Part shown: one piece after another, positions 1 through 8,443 of the stretch
Layout: each line of letters starts with the position of its first letter
Position numbering within the stretch: position 1 is the first letter of the stretch
Source of the DNA: Sinomicrobium oceani
Lineage (GTDB): Bacteria; Bacteroidota; Bacteroidia; Flavobacteriales; Flavobacteriaceae
Direction of reading: 5' to 3'
Length of the DNA: 64,000 nucleotides
Assembly: GCF_900119185.1 (NCBI RefSeq)
Contig: NZ_FPJE01000019.1
Span: 28,575-92,574 of the forward strand
Notes under the pieces: model-generated
The model's database searches: none
What the model saw: the letters and a program-made list of their open reading frames with translations, nothing else
Told to the model about the DNA's origin: nothing
Translations under genes and position numbers: made by a program

Positions 1-48
1 CGGATTCTTCAGGGAAAAAGCAACGATATTTTGAACAAATTTAGTCAT
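1..48 (-). CDS. RND efflux permease, N-terminal fragment (cut by window edge)
   Basis: Only the first 16 codons are present. They begin with ATG at 48-46 and read MTKFVQNIVAFSLKNP. A short basic cytoplasmic start running into a FSLKNP-type stretch before the first membrane helix is typical of CzcA/CusA heavy-metal RND permeases. The gene lies 63 bp downstream of the membrane-fusion adaptor in the same direction, which is where the inner-membrane pump is expected in a TolC-adaptor-permease set. Family assignment rests mainly on this context, because most of the protein lies outside the window. Confidence 0.7.
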   Translation of the reverse strand, partial: MTKFVQNIVAFSLKNP

Positions 49-111
49 CTCGCCTGTATATTATAAGCCGGGAAGCATCAGAGCCGCTTCCCGAAGCGGG
101 CTGAAAAGCGC

Positions 112-1248
112 CTAATTATTATCTTTTATTCTTTCGTAAATAAGCAACTGATTGGTCGACACCACCTGTTCACCTGCCTCAAGGCCTTCTGCAACATAGG
201 CCGTTCCGCTGTTTTTTCCGAGCAGTCGTACATGCCGCACTTCCATCGTACAATCGTCTTTGTACACCACGACAAAATTCTGATCGTTATTGAAAATCAG
301 TGCTCCCGTAGGGATACTCACCGCTTCTTCCCCCTGTTCTCTTTTTGCCGTAATATCCGCAGACATCCCGGGTTTCAGTTCCTGATCTTCATTAGGGATT
401 ACGACCCAGGCTTTCAGTACTCTTTCTTCGTTGTCGAACACCTGGGAGATCGAGGTTATTTTCCCTTCGAATACTTTGTCCGGGTAAGACAGGGTACGAA
501 TCTCAACATACTGTCCGGCATGGAGCTTGGTGACATTTCCGGCATAGATATTGAGTATCACCCATACTTCACTCAGATCGGCTACGGTAAACAGCGTATT
601 ACCTTCTGCCGATATCTGCATTCCGGCCGTTATATTTTTTTCTGTAATAACCCCGGACATCGGTGCTTTGACCTGGAACCCGGCCGTCCCCTTACTGCTG
701 CCGTACAATCCCAGGGTAGCGGTAACATTTTCCAGGGCAGCCTGTTTTGTTTTCAGTTCGCTTTGTGCCGTGAGATAATTTTTCTGCGAGGCGATCCCGT
801 CCTCATACATCGATTTTACAGCACTCAGCTCCCGTTCCGCAACAGCGATCTCTCCTTCCAGGCTTTTCCGTTCGGATTGCAGGTTGTTTAGTTCCGAACT
901 CTGTATCTCGGCCAGCACCTCGCCCTTGGTCACTACATCCCCAAGCGAAAACCAGGTCCTGGAAACGACTCCTCCTACCAGGCTGGTAAACGGGACGACC
1001 TTATCCGGATTGCTCTGTACGATCCCTGTCAGGGTGATATTCTCGCGTACCGGCTGCAAACGGGCCGGTTCGAGTGTCACTTTTTTCCGGAACGAGTCGT
1101 CAAGACAATACCGCTCTGTCTTTGTCGCTTCTTCCACGGGTTCCTTACAGGATATAAAAAGGGAAAAAACGGTAAGTAATGCGATCACCCCTATACCGGA
1201 TCGCCTGATAGTATACCTTAGATAATAATAATCGTGTAATAGTTTCAT
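112..1248 (-). CDS. RND efflux periplasmic adaptor (CzcB/CusB-like membrane fusion protein)
   Basis: 378 aa. The N-terminus has a long signal region ending in a lipobox-like LFISC (Cys about residue 34), so it is probably an inner-membrane lipoprotein. A lipoyl/barrel-sandwich half (about 80-115) is followed by a coiled coil (about 118-180, LQSERKSLEGEIAVAERELSAV), the second lipoyl half with KAPMSGVITEKN (about 194-205) and a beta-barrel domain. It should bridge the inner-membrane RND pump and the TolC channel across the periplasm. It lies between tolC (18 bp upstream) and the permease start. The substrate is probably a metal cation or copper, by family resemblance and the linked two-component system; no specific metal-binding motif was seen. 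Confidence 0.88.
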   Translation of the reverse strand: MKLLHDYYYLRYTIRRSGIGVIALLTVFSLFISCKEPVEEATKTERYCLDDSFRKKVTLEPARLQPVRENITLTGIVQSNPDKVVPFTSLVGGVVSRTWFSLGDVVTKGEVLAEIQSSELNNLQSERKSLEGEIAVAERELSAVKSMYEDGIASQKNYLTAQSELKTKQAALENVTATLGLYGSSKGTAGFQVKAPMSGVITEKNITAGMQISAEGNTLFTVADLSEVWVILNIYAGNVTKLHAGQYVEIRTLSYPDKVFEGKITSISQVFDNEERVLKAWVVIPNEDQELKPGMSADITAKREQGEEAVSIPTGALIFNNDQNFVVVYKDDCTMEVRHVRLLGKNSGTAYVAEGLEAGEQVVSTNQLLIYERIKDNN

Positions 1249-1266
1249 CGTATTCTCCGCTTTATT

Positions 1267-2568
1267 TTAGTCTATGTCTTTACCTATTTCAAACTGAAGG
1301 TCTTCCAGTTTTTCATTGGTGGTCTTTATGGATTCCAGGATAATATTCCGGTTCTGAAGATAGGTTTCCAGGAAATCCAGGTACTCCAGCATGCTGATGT
1401 TCCGTTCCCTGAAATTACGGGTATAACTCTCCAGCAAAGCTTCCAGTTCATCCCCGTAAGCCGGGTCTATATCTTCGAGAAAAGATACTGCGGACACCAG
1501 ATCGTTATAAGCCAGCATGACACCCGATCTTACTTCGAGTTCTTTCTGCTGCAACAGTAAGCCGGCTTGTTCCTGTCCTACCCGTGCAGCTTTGATATTA
1601 CCCTGGTTACGGTCAAATACGGGCAGGTCCATGGAAAAGCCGAAGCCTACAAAATCGAGCATAAAGTTCCCTCCACGGTCATACCCGGCCTTGAATGTGA
1701 TGTCCGGAACCCGCATCGCATGCTCATAGGCATAGTTTCTATCAGAATACGTCTTATCCAGTTTAGCCAGTTTGAGTTCGGGCTGGTGCCCCGAAGCCAT
1801 GTCGAGAACGTACTCCGGATGTATCTCCTTCAATTTTTTTATTTCGGGAACGAAGTCATCGTCATCCAATACAAGGGAAATCTGTACGGGTAATCTCATC
1901 AGTACTTTCAGCTCCTTTTGAACTTTGTTGGATTCGCGCTCCAGCCGGTTGATCTCTCCTGCTATCTCCAGTCCGAGTGCCTTGAGTCTTATATACTCTC
2001 CCTTACCTATATTTCCCTGCTCAACCTGCCGGCCATAAGCCATTACCAGTTTGGCTACCGAGGAAGCTTCCTTTTCATAGACTTCCCTGTACATCTGCAG
2101 ATATTGCAATTCGGTAAGATTATTACGAAACTCCCTTTTCAGGTTTCTCAATAAGTCTTCGAGGTATTCTGCTGCCATAGCTACGGAGACCTCTTCCATC
2201 GCCATCATTTTTTTCCGTTTGCCCGCAGTTCGGACCAATTGTTCCAGTTCTACGCTGATCTGCTGATTTTTCCAGTCATTTCCGGAAAGCGGGGGCAATC
2301 CGTCACCGAAATAATTGAGATTATTGGTTCCTTTACCCGTAGTCCACAGGTTTACTTCATCTACCGAAAGTGTGGGGTTCGGCCATAATTTCGCCTGAAG
2401 AAGACGGGCTTCGGCCTCATCGATCTTTAATCGTCCGGCAAGAAGCTCCAGGTTATTTTTCAGGAAGATCGCTTCGCACTGCTTTCTGTTAAGGACCAGC
2501 GTATCCTGTGCCACGGTCTGAATACACCCCATTAAACATATAACTATACATTGTATGAAAGATCTCAT
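1267..2568 (-). CDS. TolC-family outer membrane efflux channel
   Basis: 433 aa. A signal peptide (about 1-20, ending near VAQD) is followed by two OEP repeats rich in long amphipathic helices (about 40-220 and 250-430), as in TolC/CusC/CzcC. It is expected to form the outer-membrane exit duct of the tripartite pump with the downstream adaptor and permease. Length is normal for the bacteroidete CzcC-like group. The 69-bp spacer to the histidine kinase gene holds an 11-bp-phased direct repeat that could be the response-regulator binding site, so this gene may open its own transcript. Confidence 0.88.
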   Translation of the reverse strand: MRSFIQCIVICLMGCIQTVAQDTLVLNRKQCEAIFLKNNLELLAGRLKIDEAEARLLQAKLWPNPTLSVDEVNLWTTGKGTNNLNYFGDGLPPLSGNDWKNQQISVELEQLVRTAGKRKKMMAMEEVSVAMAAEYLEDLLRNLKREFRNNLTELQYLQMYREVYEKEASSVAKLVMAYGRQVEQGNIGKGEYIRLKALGLEIAGEINRLERESNKVQKELKVLMRLPVQISLVLDDDDFVPEIKKLKEIHPEYVLDMASGHQPELKLAKLDKTYSDRNYAYEHAMRVPDITFKAGYDRGGNFMLDFVGFGFSMDLPVFDRNQGNIKAARVGQEQAGLLLQQKELEVRSGVMLAYNDLVSAVSFLEDIDPAYGDELEALLESYTRNFRERNISMLEYLDFLETYLQNRNIILESIKTTNEKLEDLQFEIGKDID

Positions 2569-2608
2569 TACATCCCTGTTTTTAGCGATGCAAAGGACTT
2601 TATAAGGA

Positions 2609-2627
2609 GCTTAAAAAAAGCTTAAAA
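2609..2627 (-). promoter_or_regulatory. Candidate response-regulator binding site: direct repeat upstream of tolC
   Basis: Two identical octamers GCTTAAAA (plus-strand reading) lie at 2609-2616 and 2620-2627, exactly 11 bp apart. That is one helical turn, as usual for OmpR-family regulators binding as head-to-tail dimers. The site is 41-59 bp upstream of the tolC ATG and just past the kinase stop codon. Function is inferred from spacing and position only. Confidence 0.4.
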
Positions 2628-2637
2628 CGGATAAAAT

Positions 2638-4002
2638 TTAACTTAAAGGAAGAATAACAGTGAAGATATTGGTATCCCCGTTCTCGGAATTATAGGCGAT
2701 GCTTCCGCGGTGAAGCTGCATGATTTTGTGAATAAACACCAGCCCCAGTCCGAAACCGGGTTTTCCCCTGCTGTTATCGCCCCGGAAGAAATGCCGGAAC
2801 AGGTATTGCTTTTCGGTTTCCGCAATAACTTTACCCGTATTGATGATGTCAACTTTTACCGTTCCCCGGAATGTCGTGATACGTATCTGCGTACGGTGAT
2901 TGCTCCCATAGTGAATACTGTTGAGCATTAGATTGGAAAAAGCGGCACGAAGGAGTCTCTCGTTGGCACTTACCGTCAATACACTATCATCTTCGGGTAT
3001 CGCAGCATAGGTGACATGAAACCCATGATCCGGAAACAGGAGGTTCAACTCTTCCACAAGATCAAATATAAGTTCGTCTACACGCATTTTGGTCACAATA
3101 ACCCCATCGGCAGATTCTGCCTTTGCGATCTCCAGCAATACGTTTATAATCTCTCCGAGGTTCTTGGTATCTTCCTTTTGCCTGCGGATCTGTTTTTGTA
3201 TCACTTGCGGATCTGTTTCTCTTTCCAGTTTTTCAAAATTGGAAACCAGCACGGCTATCGGGGTCTTCAGTTCATGCGAAATATGATGAATGGCATACTT
3301 CTGAAACGCAAAGGCTTCACGGATACGATGTATCAGCTGGTTAAACCTGTTGGTCAGCAATACGATCTCTTTCTCCCCGCCCTGAACCGTAATGGGCTTG
3401 TCTTCGCTCTCCAGATCGTAACGGGTGATCTTACGGGTAATTTCCATGATAGGACCAGAGATCTTACGGGAAAGATAATAGGATATCAATATCAGCACCA
3501 GGGCAATGATCACAAAAATAAGAATAAGTGTATTCCGCAGAAAGCCGAGCTTGGAATAGCCGAGCGCATCGTATGCCTTACTGATCCCGTAGTAGGACTT
3601 CCTTCCGGATTCGAAATAAATCCCCACCACATCATAAGTTCCGTCCTTGGTCTCTATCCATTGTGTGTTGGGCGAAAGATCGTTAAGGATGGTTTCGGCA
3701 TAAGGAATCATCGTATCGTCAAGGCTCGCGTATATCCGTTTTTTATTGCTGTTGTAGATGAGCAGTTTTTCATCGTACATAGAGTCTATGGTCTTTCGGT
3801 CGTACGATAACAGGATCTCATTGTCCACCTTCTGTACCTCGGCAAGATATTGTAGCGTTGCGGTTATTTTCTGCTTCTGGCTCTGCTGGAACTCTTCTTC
3901 CCTGTACTCGTAAAACAACGTATAGATCAGGAATAGCGACAAGCCCAGGAGCGGTATGACCGCCGCCGTAAAATACACCAGTATTTTTTTTCGAATTGTC
4001 AC
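2638..4002 (-). CDS. Two-component sensor histidine kinase
   Basis: 454 aa membrane kinase. TM1 spans about 8-30, a periplasmic sensor about 31-155 and TM2 about 157-177, followed by a HAMP-like linker. The HisKA domain has the H-box HHISHELKTP (phospho-accepting His243). The HATPase domain has an N-box (NLMLNSIHYG) and a G-box GFGLGLVFI. It pairs with the OmpR-type regulator 23 bp upstream and lies directly before the tolC-adaptor-permease genes, as in CusRS/CopRS systems. The likely role is sensing an envelope metal or toxicant. The signal is not determinable from the sequence. Confidence 0.9.
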   Translation of the reverse strand: MTIRKKILVYFTAAVIPLLGLSLFLIYTLFYEYREEEFQQSQKQKITATLQYLAEVQKVDNEILLSYDRKTIDSMYDEKLLIYNSNKKRIYASLDDTMIPYAETILNDLSPNTQWIETKDGTYDVVGIYFESGRKSYYGISKAYDALGYSKLGFLRNTLILIFVIIALVLILISYYLSRKISGPIMEITRKITRYDLESEDKPITVQGGEKEIVLLTNRFNQLIHRIREAFAFQKYAIHHISHELKTPIAVLVSNFEKLERETDPQVIQKQIRRQKEDTKNLGEIINVLLEIAKAESADGVIVTKMRVDELIFDLVEELNLLFPDHGFHVTYAAIPEDDSVLTVSANERLLRAAFSNLMLNSIHYGSNHRTQIRITTFRGTVKVDIINTGKVIAETEKQYLFRHFFRGDNSRGKPGFGLGLVFIHKIMQLHRGSIAYNSENGDTNIFTVILPLS

Positions 4003-4025
4003 TGCTATCCCTGTATTTTTAAGGC

Positions 4026-4712
4026 CTAATCCTCGAAATAATATCCATATCCGACCCGGGTCCTGATGGATTCCTTTCCAAAGGGTTTATCTATTTTATT
4101 GCGAAGAAAGTTGATGTACACCTCAATGGTATTGGTGTTTCCGTCAAAGGCATTGCCCCATATCTCCCGTACCAGCTCTTTTTTGGATAATACTTCTCCG
4201 CGTCCGGCAATGAGCTTTACCAGTATCTGATATTCTCTCGGTGTTAACAGCACCTCTTTCCCTTGCCTGGTCACCCTTCTCTGTGCCTGGTAAATAACGA
4301 GATCATCTACCGTAAGCACTTCTTTGCCCTGCCTGTCTGCCCGGGTATTCTCACTCCTTTTGATCAGGGAATTCACACGTAGCAATAACTCCCGCATATA
4401 AAAAGGCTTGGTCAGGTAGTCATCAGCTCCGCAATCGTACCCCTGTACTTTATCTTCGAGTTCTCCGAAAGCCGTGAGCATCAACACCGGGGTCGAGGTA
4501 TCGTATTCCCGGAAACTCCTGCACACTTCGTAACCGTTCTTGCCCGGGAGGTTAATATCGAGAATAACACAGTCAAAAGCGGTTTTGCGTAAAATCCGCC
4601 CGGCCAGTTCCCCGTCGAATACCGTATCTACCTCCAGGTTTTCTGCCGAGAGGGCTTCTTTTATATTGGCATTAAGAGCGGGATCATCTTCTATGAGCAG
4701 GATTTTTTTCAA
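4026..4712 (-). CDS. OmpR-family response regulator
   Basis: 228 aa. The receiver domain (1-120) has the acidic pocket IEDD and phospho-acceptor Asp52 (CVILDINLPG), the conserved Thr/Ala region (MLTAFG) and Lys in YLTKPF. The C-terminal winged helix (about 130-228) has the TPREYQILVKL and NTIEVYINFLRNKID signatures of the OmpR/PhoB family. It is first in a co-directional block with the kinase (23 bp gap) and efflux genes, so it probably activates the efflux genes, perhaps through the direct repeat at 2609-2627. Confidence 0.93.
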   Translation of the reverse strand: MKKILLIEDDPALNANIKEALSAENLEVDTVFDGELAGRILRKTAFDCVILDINLPGKNGYEVCRSFREYDTSTPVLMLTAFGELEDKVQGYDCGADDYLTKPFYMRELLLRVNSLIKRSENTRADRQGKEVLTVDDLVIYQAQRRVTRQGKEVLLTPREYQILVKLIAGRGEVLSKKELVREIWGNAFDGNTNTIEVYINFLRNKIDKPFGKESIRTRVGYGYYFED

Positions 4713-4742
4713 TACATTTTTTTTAAATGGTTTAAAAGCGTA

Positions 4743-5417
4743 TTACTCGAGAAAAAAGTCCCGGTACTGTCTTATACGAAAATCAATAGTCGTAAAACCG
4801 GGGTCTTCCTTTTTAAGTTCCTTATACAAAGGTATTCCTCCTACGGCACGATTGGCCGAACCCGAAGGTGCAGTCAGCGAAACGGTCCGGATTTCCCGTT
4901 TGTTCCCATCCGCACCGGTGAGGGAAAAACGATGTATCCGGGGGACTTCACCGGACAATACCTCAAGTTTCATCCCGTGCTCCCGTAAATGCCTCCGGAA
5001 GAAATACTCCGGCCCGTTCTTACTGTTCCCTCCGGTGAATAACAATGTGCGTACGGTAGGAAACTTTCTGAGATATCCGAGCACATCCCTGTACGCTACC
5101 TGTTGCATGCCCAGGTCGGAAGCATCTATTTTTTCACGTTTGCAATTTTCCACGATATCGCAGATCCCTATTTTCTGCGCTTTCAAAAATGCCTTGCGTT
5201 GTGCAATAGCTTCGGACGTGGTTTCGAATTTCAGATTCAGATCAAACAACCTGTCCAGAATAACCCACAACTGTCCGTCGATACTGCCATAACAGAAATC
5301 TACATCGCCTTCCCTCAGGTCTCCCGTAGAGAAACGTGGAGGGGGTAATGTCCCTACGATGAGCTTTGTCGCTCCTTCGGGAATAAAAGGCGGATATGGA
5401 TGCTGATGTATGAACAA
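4743..5417 (-). CDS. Uracil-DNA glycosylase superfamily protein
   Basis: 224 aa. The N-terminal KLIVGTLPPPRFS followed by a FCYGS segment matches the GxxP.. plus aromatic/YG pattern of the UDG/Mug superfamily active-site region. The rest is a single alpha/beta domain. Its biochemical substrate cannot be told: family members excise uracil or mismatched bases, and several bacteroidete relatives are uncharacterised. It is 30 bp upstream of the response regulator gene and in the same direction, probably independent of it in function. Start ATG at 5417 fits the domain boundary. Confidence 0.65.
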   Translation of the reverse strand: MFIHQHPYPPFIPEGATKLIVGTLPPPRFSTGDLREGDVDFCYGSIDGQLWVILDRLFDLNLKFETTSEAIAQRKAFLKAQKIGICDIVENCKREKIDASDLGMQQVAYRDVLGYLRKFPTVRTLLFTGGNSKNGPEYFFRRHLREHGMKLEVLSGEVPRIHRFSLTGADGNKREIRTVSLTAPSGSANRAVGGIPLYKELKKEDPGFTTIDFRIRQYRDFFLE

Positions 5418-5491
5418 CGTTTTTTATTTTACGAAAATACCACCGTGTTATGTGGTGTACAACGACAAACAGGGCGGACCTTAATTTAAAG

Positions 5492-6253
5492 CTACCGTAT
5501 AAAAACCAGTTCGTTTTTCTTTGCAGAGTGCTCTTCGCTATAAGAATATCCTTCATAGTCGAACCCTTTGAGATCTTCCATGGTTTTTGCTCCGGTATCG
5601 ATGATATAACGCACCATAAGTCCTCTTGCTTTTTTGGCATAGAAACTTATAATTTTCAACTGATCATTTTTCCAGTCTTTAAACTGCGGAGTCACCACAG
5701 GAACTTTAAGGGCCTTGGTATCTACAGCCTTGAAATACTCATTACTGGCCAGGTTGATAAAAAGTTCATCTTTTTCAAGCTCCTTATTCAACGTCCGGGT
5801 AATCGTACTTCTCCAATACGCATAGAGATTTTCTTTGGTACCTACCTTAAGCGAGGTTCCCATTTCCAGCCGGTAAGGCTGTATGAGGTCCAGGGGCTTC
5901 AGTAAACCGTACAACCCGGAGAGAATCCGGAGTTTATCCTGTAATCCATCCAGTTTGTCTTCCGGAATGGTATATGCATCCAGTCCTTCATACACATCTC
6001 CGTTAAAAGCAAAGACAGCGGGTCTTGCGTTATCCGGGGTAAAGGGCAGGGACCATTTCTGGTTTCTTTTCCAGTTGAGTTCGGCAAGTTTATCCGATAT
6101 ACTCATAAGTTCCGACAATTGTTTCGGAGATTTCTTTTTCAGTATTTTATGCAGGCGTTCCGCTTCTTTTGAAAATGAAGGTTCGGAATATTTTTTGGTA
6201 GGCAGGTCCGATTCGTAATCGAGTGACTTTGCCGGTGATATGACGATTTTCAT
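5492..6253 (-). CDS. yaaA: Peroxide stress protein YaaA (DUF328)
   Basis: 253 aa, full length for the family. The N-terminal [15 protein letters not shown] and internal [34 protein letters not shown] and [11 protein letters not shown] are hallmark YaaA blocks. In E. coli YaaA lowers intracellular free iron and limits DNA damage during hydrogen peroxide stress, and it binds DNA. It stands alone between the UDG-like gene and the sigma-54-type regulator, with a 114-bp gap upstream. Confidence 0.93.
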   Translation of the reverse strand: MKIVISPAKSLDYESDLPTKKYSEPSFSKEAERLHKILKKKSPKQLSELMSISDKLAELNWKRNQKWSLPFTPDNARPAVFAFNGDVYEGLDAYTIPEDKLDGLQDKLRILSGLYGLLKPLDLIQPYRLEMGTSLKVGTKENLYAYWRSTITRTLNKELEKDELFINLASNEYFKAVDTKALKVPVVTPQFKDWKNDQLKIISFYAKKARGLMVRYIIDTGAKTMEDLKGFDYEGYSYSEEHSAKKNELVFIR

Positions 6254-6367
6254 AAATTCTCTTGTTTACTTCAAATTTACGGGAAAAACAGGTTAAAGTA
6301 CAGCCTGTCTCCACGTTCTTTCCGATCGTGGTATTGACATTATCTATATCCTGCCCGGATATTTGTC

Positions 6368-7531
6368 TTACTTACTGGCAAAGAGTTCGACATCGCTTTC
6401 ACTCACCTCATCACCTCCGAGAATAATAAGCCGTTCCACGACATTGCGAAGCTCCCGGATATTGCCGGTCCAGTCGTATTCCTGCAGCAGTTTCACAGCT
6501 TTTTCGGAAAAAGCTTTGGGCTGCATACCCTGTTCCGCAGCTACCTTAGCCGAAAAATAAGATATCAGTTCCGGAATGTCTCCCCTCCTGTCGTTCAGTG
6601 ACGGAACGTGAATAATGATAACGGCCAGCCTGTGATACAGGTCCTCCCTGAATTTACCTTTTTCGATTTCCTGCTTCAGGTCTTTATTGGTTGCCGCTAT
6701 AACACGTACATCCACTTTTATGTCCTTATCGCTACCCACACGTGAGATCTTGTTTTCCTGTAAAGCACGTAACACCTTGGCTTGTGCGGACAGGCTCATA
6801 TCTCCGATCTCATCGAGAAAAATCGTGCCTTTGTTCGCTGCTTCGAATTTTCCTGCGCGGTCCTTTACCGCTGAGGTAAAAGCCCCTTTAACATGCCCGA
6901 AGAGCTCACTTTCTATGAGTTCTCCCGGAATGGCGGCGCAATTCACTTCTATCATCGGTTCTTTGGAGCGTTCGCTCTTTTCGTGCAGCCAGTGTGCCAC
7001 CAGTTCTTTTCCCGTTCCGTTAGCGCCTGTTACCAGTACCCTTGCATCGGTAGGTGCCACTTTTTCGATCATTTCCTTGATCCGGGAAATACCATCGCTC
7101 TCCCCGATCATTTCATAGTGCTTACCGACCTTTTTCTTCAGTCGTTTGTTCTCTTTTACGAGTTCTTTTTTATCGAGTGCATTACGTACCGTATTCAGGA
7201 GCCGGTTCAGGTCCGGCGGTTTGGAAATATAATCGTAAGCACCGAGTCTCATAGTCTGTACAGCAGTATCGAGATCTCCGTGGCCGGAAATCATCACAAA
7301 CGGAATGTCCGGTTTTATAGCAGCGGCAGCTTCCAGCACCTCTACTCCGTCCATTTTCGGCATTTTGATATCGCAAAGTACAAGGTCGTACTCTTCTTTC
7401 TTGATCTTGTCAATCCCTGCAAGACCGTCTTCCGCCTCATCTACTTCATATTCTTTGTTCTCTTCCGTAAGTATTTTTACTAATACCCGCCGTATGGCTA
7501 CTTCATCTTCTATGACTAAAATTCTGGGCAT
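6368..7531 (-). CDS. Sigma-54-type response regulator lacking a DNA-binding domain
   Basis: 387 aa. The receiver domain (1-120) has Asp54 in VLCDIKMPKMDG. The AAA+ domain (about 140-375) has Walker A GANGTGKE (169-176), Walker B TIFLDEIGD (236-244) and the arginine-finger region FREDLYHRLAV. The sigma-54 contact loop reads GAFTSA (216-221) instead of the usual GAFTGA. The protein ends at NVVERLIILGGDEVSESDVELFASK, where a Fis-type helix-turn-helix would normally follow, so no DNA-binding domain is present. From recall, flavobacterial relatives share this short architecture, so it is probably not a truncation. It lies 37 bp downstream of the MscS gene. Target genes are unknown. Confidence 0.88.
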   Translation of the reverse strand: MPRILVIEDEVAIRRVLVKILTEENKEYEVDEAEDGLAGIDKIKKEEYDLVLCDIKMPKMDGVEVLEAAAAIKPDIPFVMISGHGDLDTAVQTMRLGAYDYISKPPDLNRLLNTVRNALDKKELVKENKRLKKKVGKHYEMIGESDGISRIKEMIEKVAPTDARVLVTGANGTGKELVAHWLHEKSERSKEPMIEVNCAAIPGELIESELFGHVKGAFTSAVKDRAGKFEAANKGTIFLDEIGDMSLSAQAKVLRALQENKISRVGSDKDIKVDVRVIAATNKDLKQEIEKGKFREDLYHRLAVIIIHVPSLNDRRGDIPELISYFSAKVAAEQGMQPKAFSEKAVKLLQEYDWTGNIRELRNVVERLIILGGDEVSESDVELFASK

Positions 7532-7568
7532 GACTCTTTTTTTTCGGTTCTACACAATCAATAACAGA

Positions 7569-8423
7569 TTATTCCTGTTTTTCCCCGGGAATAATATGTA
7601 AATCCCGCTGCGGGAACGGTATGGAAATATTGTTCTGACGGAATTTTTTATCAATCTCAAAACGCACCTCGCTTCTCACTCTCGGTGCGGGGAATCCGTC
7701 GGGTATATAAAAATACACTCCGAAATCAAGGGAGGAATCCCCGAAATTCTCAAAAAGTACAAAAGGCTCGGGAAATTCCAGGATATTAGAATGCTCGTAT
7801 GCACATTGCAAAAGCAGCTTTTCCACCAGTTTCACATCAGAGCCGTAAGCTACTCCTACCTTCACATCATCCCGTATGGTATTACCGTTCTGGGTCCAGT
7901 TGAACAGCGGATCGGACATAAATTTGTGATTGGGGACGATAAGCATTCGCCCGCCCCGGGTCTCTACCCGTGTCGTACGGAGATTAATACTTACGACCCT
8001 TCCGATCTTGTCATCTACTTCGATAATATCGCCGACATGAAGAGACTTGTCGGTAATAATAAGGATACCGGACATGATATCCTGAAACAATTGCTGCAGG
8101 GCAAACCCCAAACCTACGGCCAGTGCGGCAAGTGGTGTTAACAGTACCGTAATGTTTACCCCCGAGGTATCCAGCGTAAAGATGATGACCAGGACGTAGA
8201 CAATATATTTGACAAACTGGAATATACTGAAAAACTTGTTCTTATCTGCAGTGGTGTACTTTCTCGTTATTAATTTACGGATGAGTTTGAGTACAAGATT
8301 GGTGACCAGCAAAGCTATGATGACCGCTACAAGGACACCGATGGTAATATCTACCGGGCTGTCCTTGGGCGAATAGATCTTGACGGCCAGAATATCATTT
8401 ATCGTATTTACAATTTCGTTCAT
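7569..8423 (-). CDS. Small-conductance mechanosensitive channel (MscS family)
   Basis: 284 aa. Three predicted helices occupy about 20-120, with the pore helix in LTPLAALAVGLGFALQQLFQDIMSGILI. The cytoplasmic beta domain follows (VGDIIEVDDKIGRVVSINLRTTRVETRGG, about 125-155) and then the alpha/beta vestibule (VGVAYGSDVKLVEKLL...). It should open on membrane tension to release osmolytes after hypo-osmotic shock. It is 20 bp from the ABC permease gene upstream and 37 bp from the sigma-54-type regulator downstream, so the four genes may be co-transcribed. Confidence 0.92.
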   Translation of the reverse strand: MNEIVNTINDILAVKIYSPKDSPVDITIGVLVAVIIALLVTNLVLKLIRKLITRKYTTADKNKFFSIFQFVKYIVYVLVIIFTLDTSGVNITVLLTPLAALAVGLGFALQQLFQDIMSGILIITDKSLHVGDIIEVDDKIGRVVSINLRTTRVETRGGRMLIVPNHKFMSDPLFNWTQNGNTIRDDVKVGVAYGSDVKLVEKLLLQCAYEHSNILEFPEPFVLFENFGDSSLDFGVYFYIPDGFPAPRVRSEVRFEIDKKFRQNNISIPFPQRDLHIIPGEKQE

Positions 8424-8443
8424 CGTTTTTGATCTTTACAATA

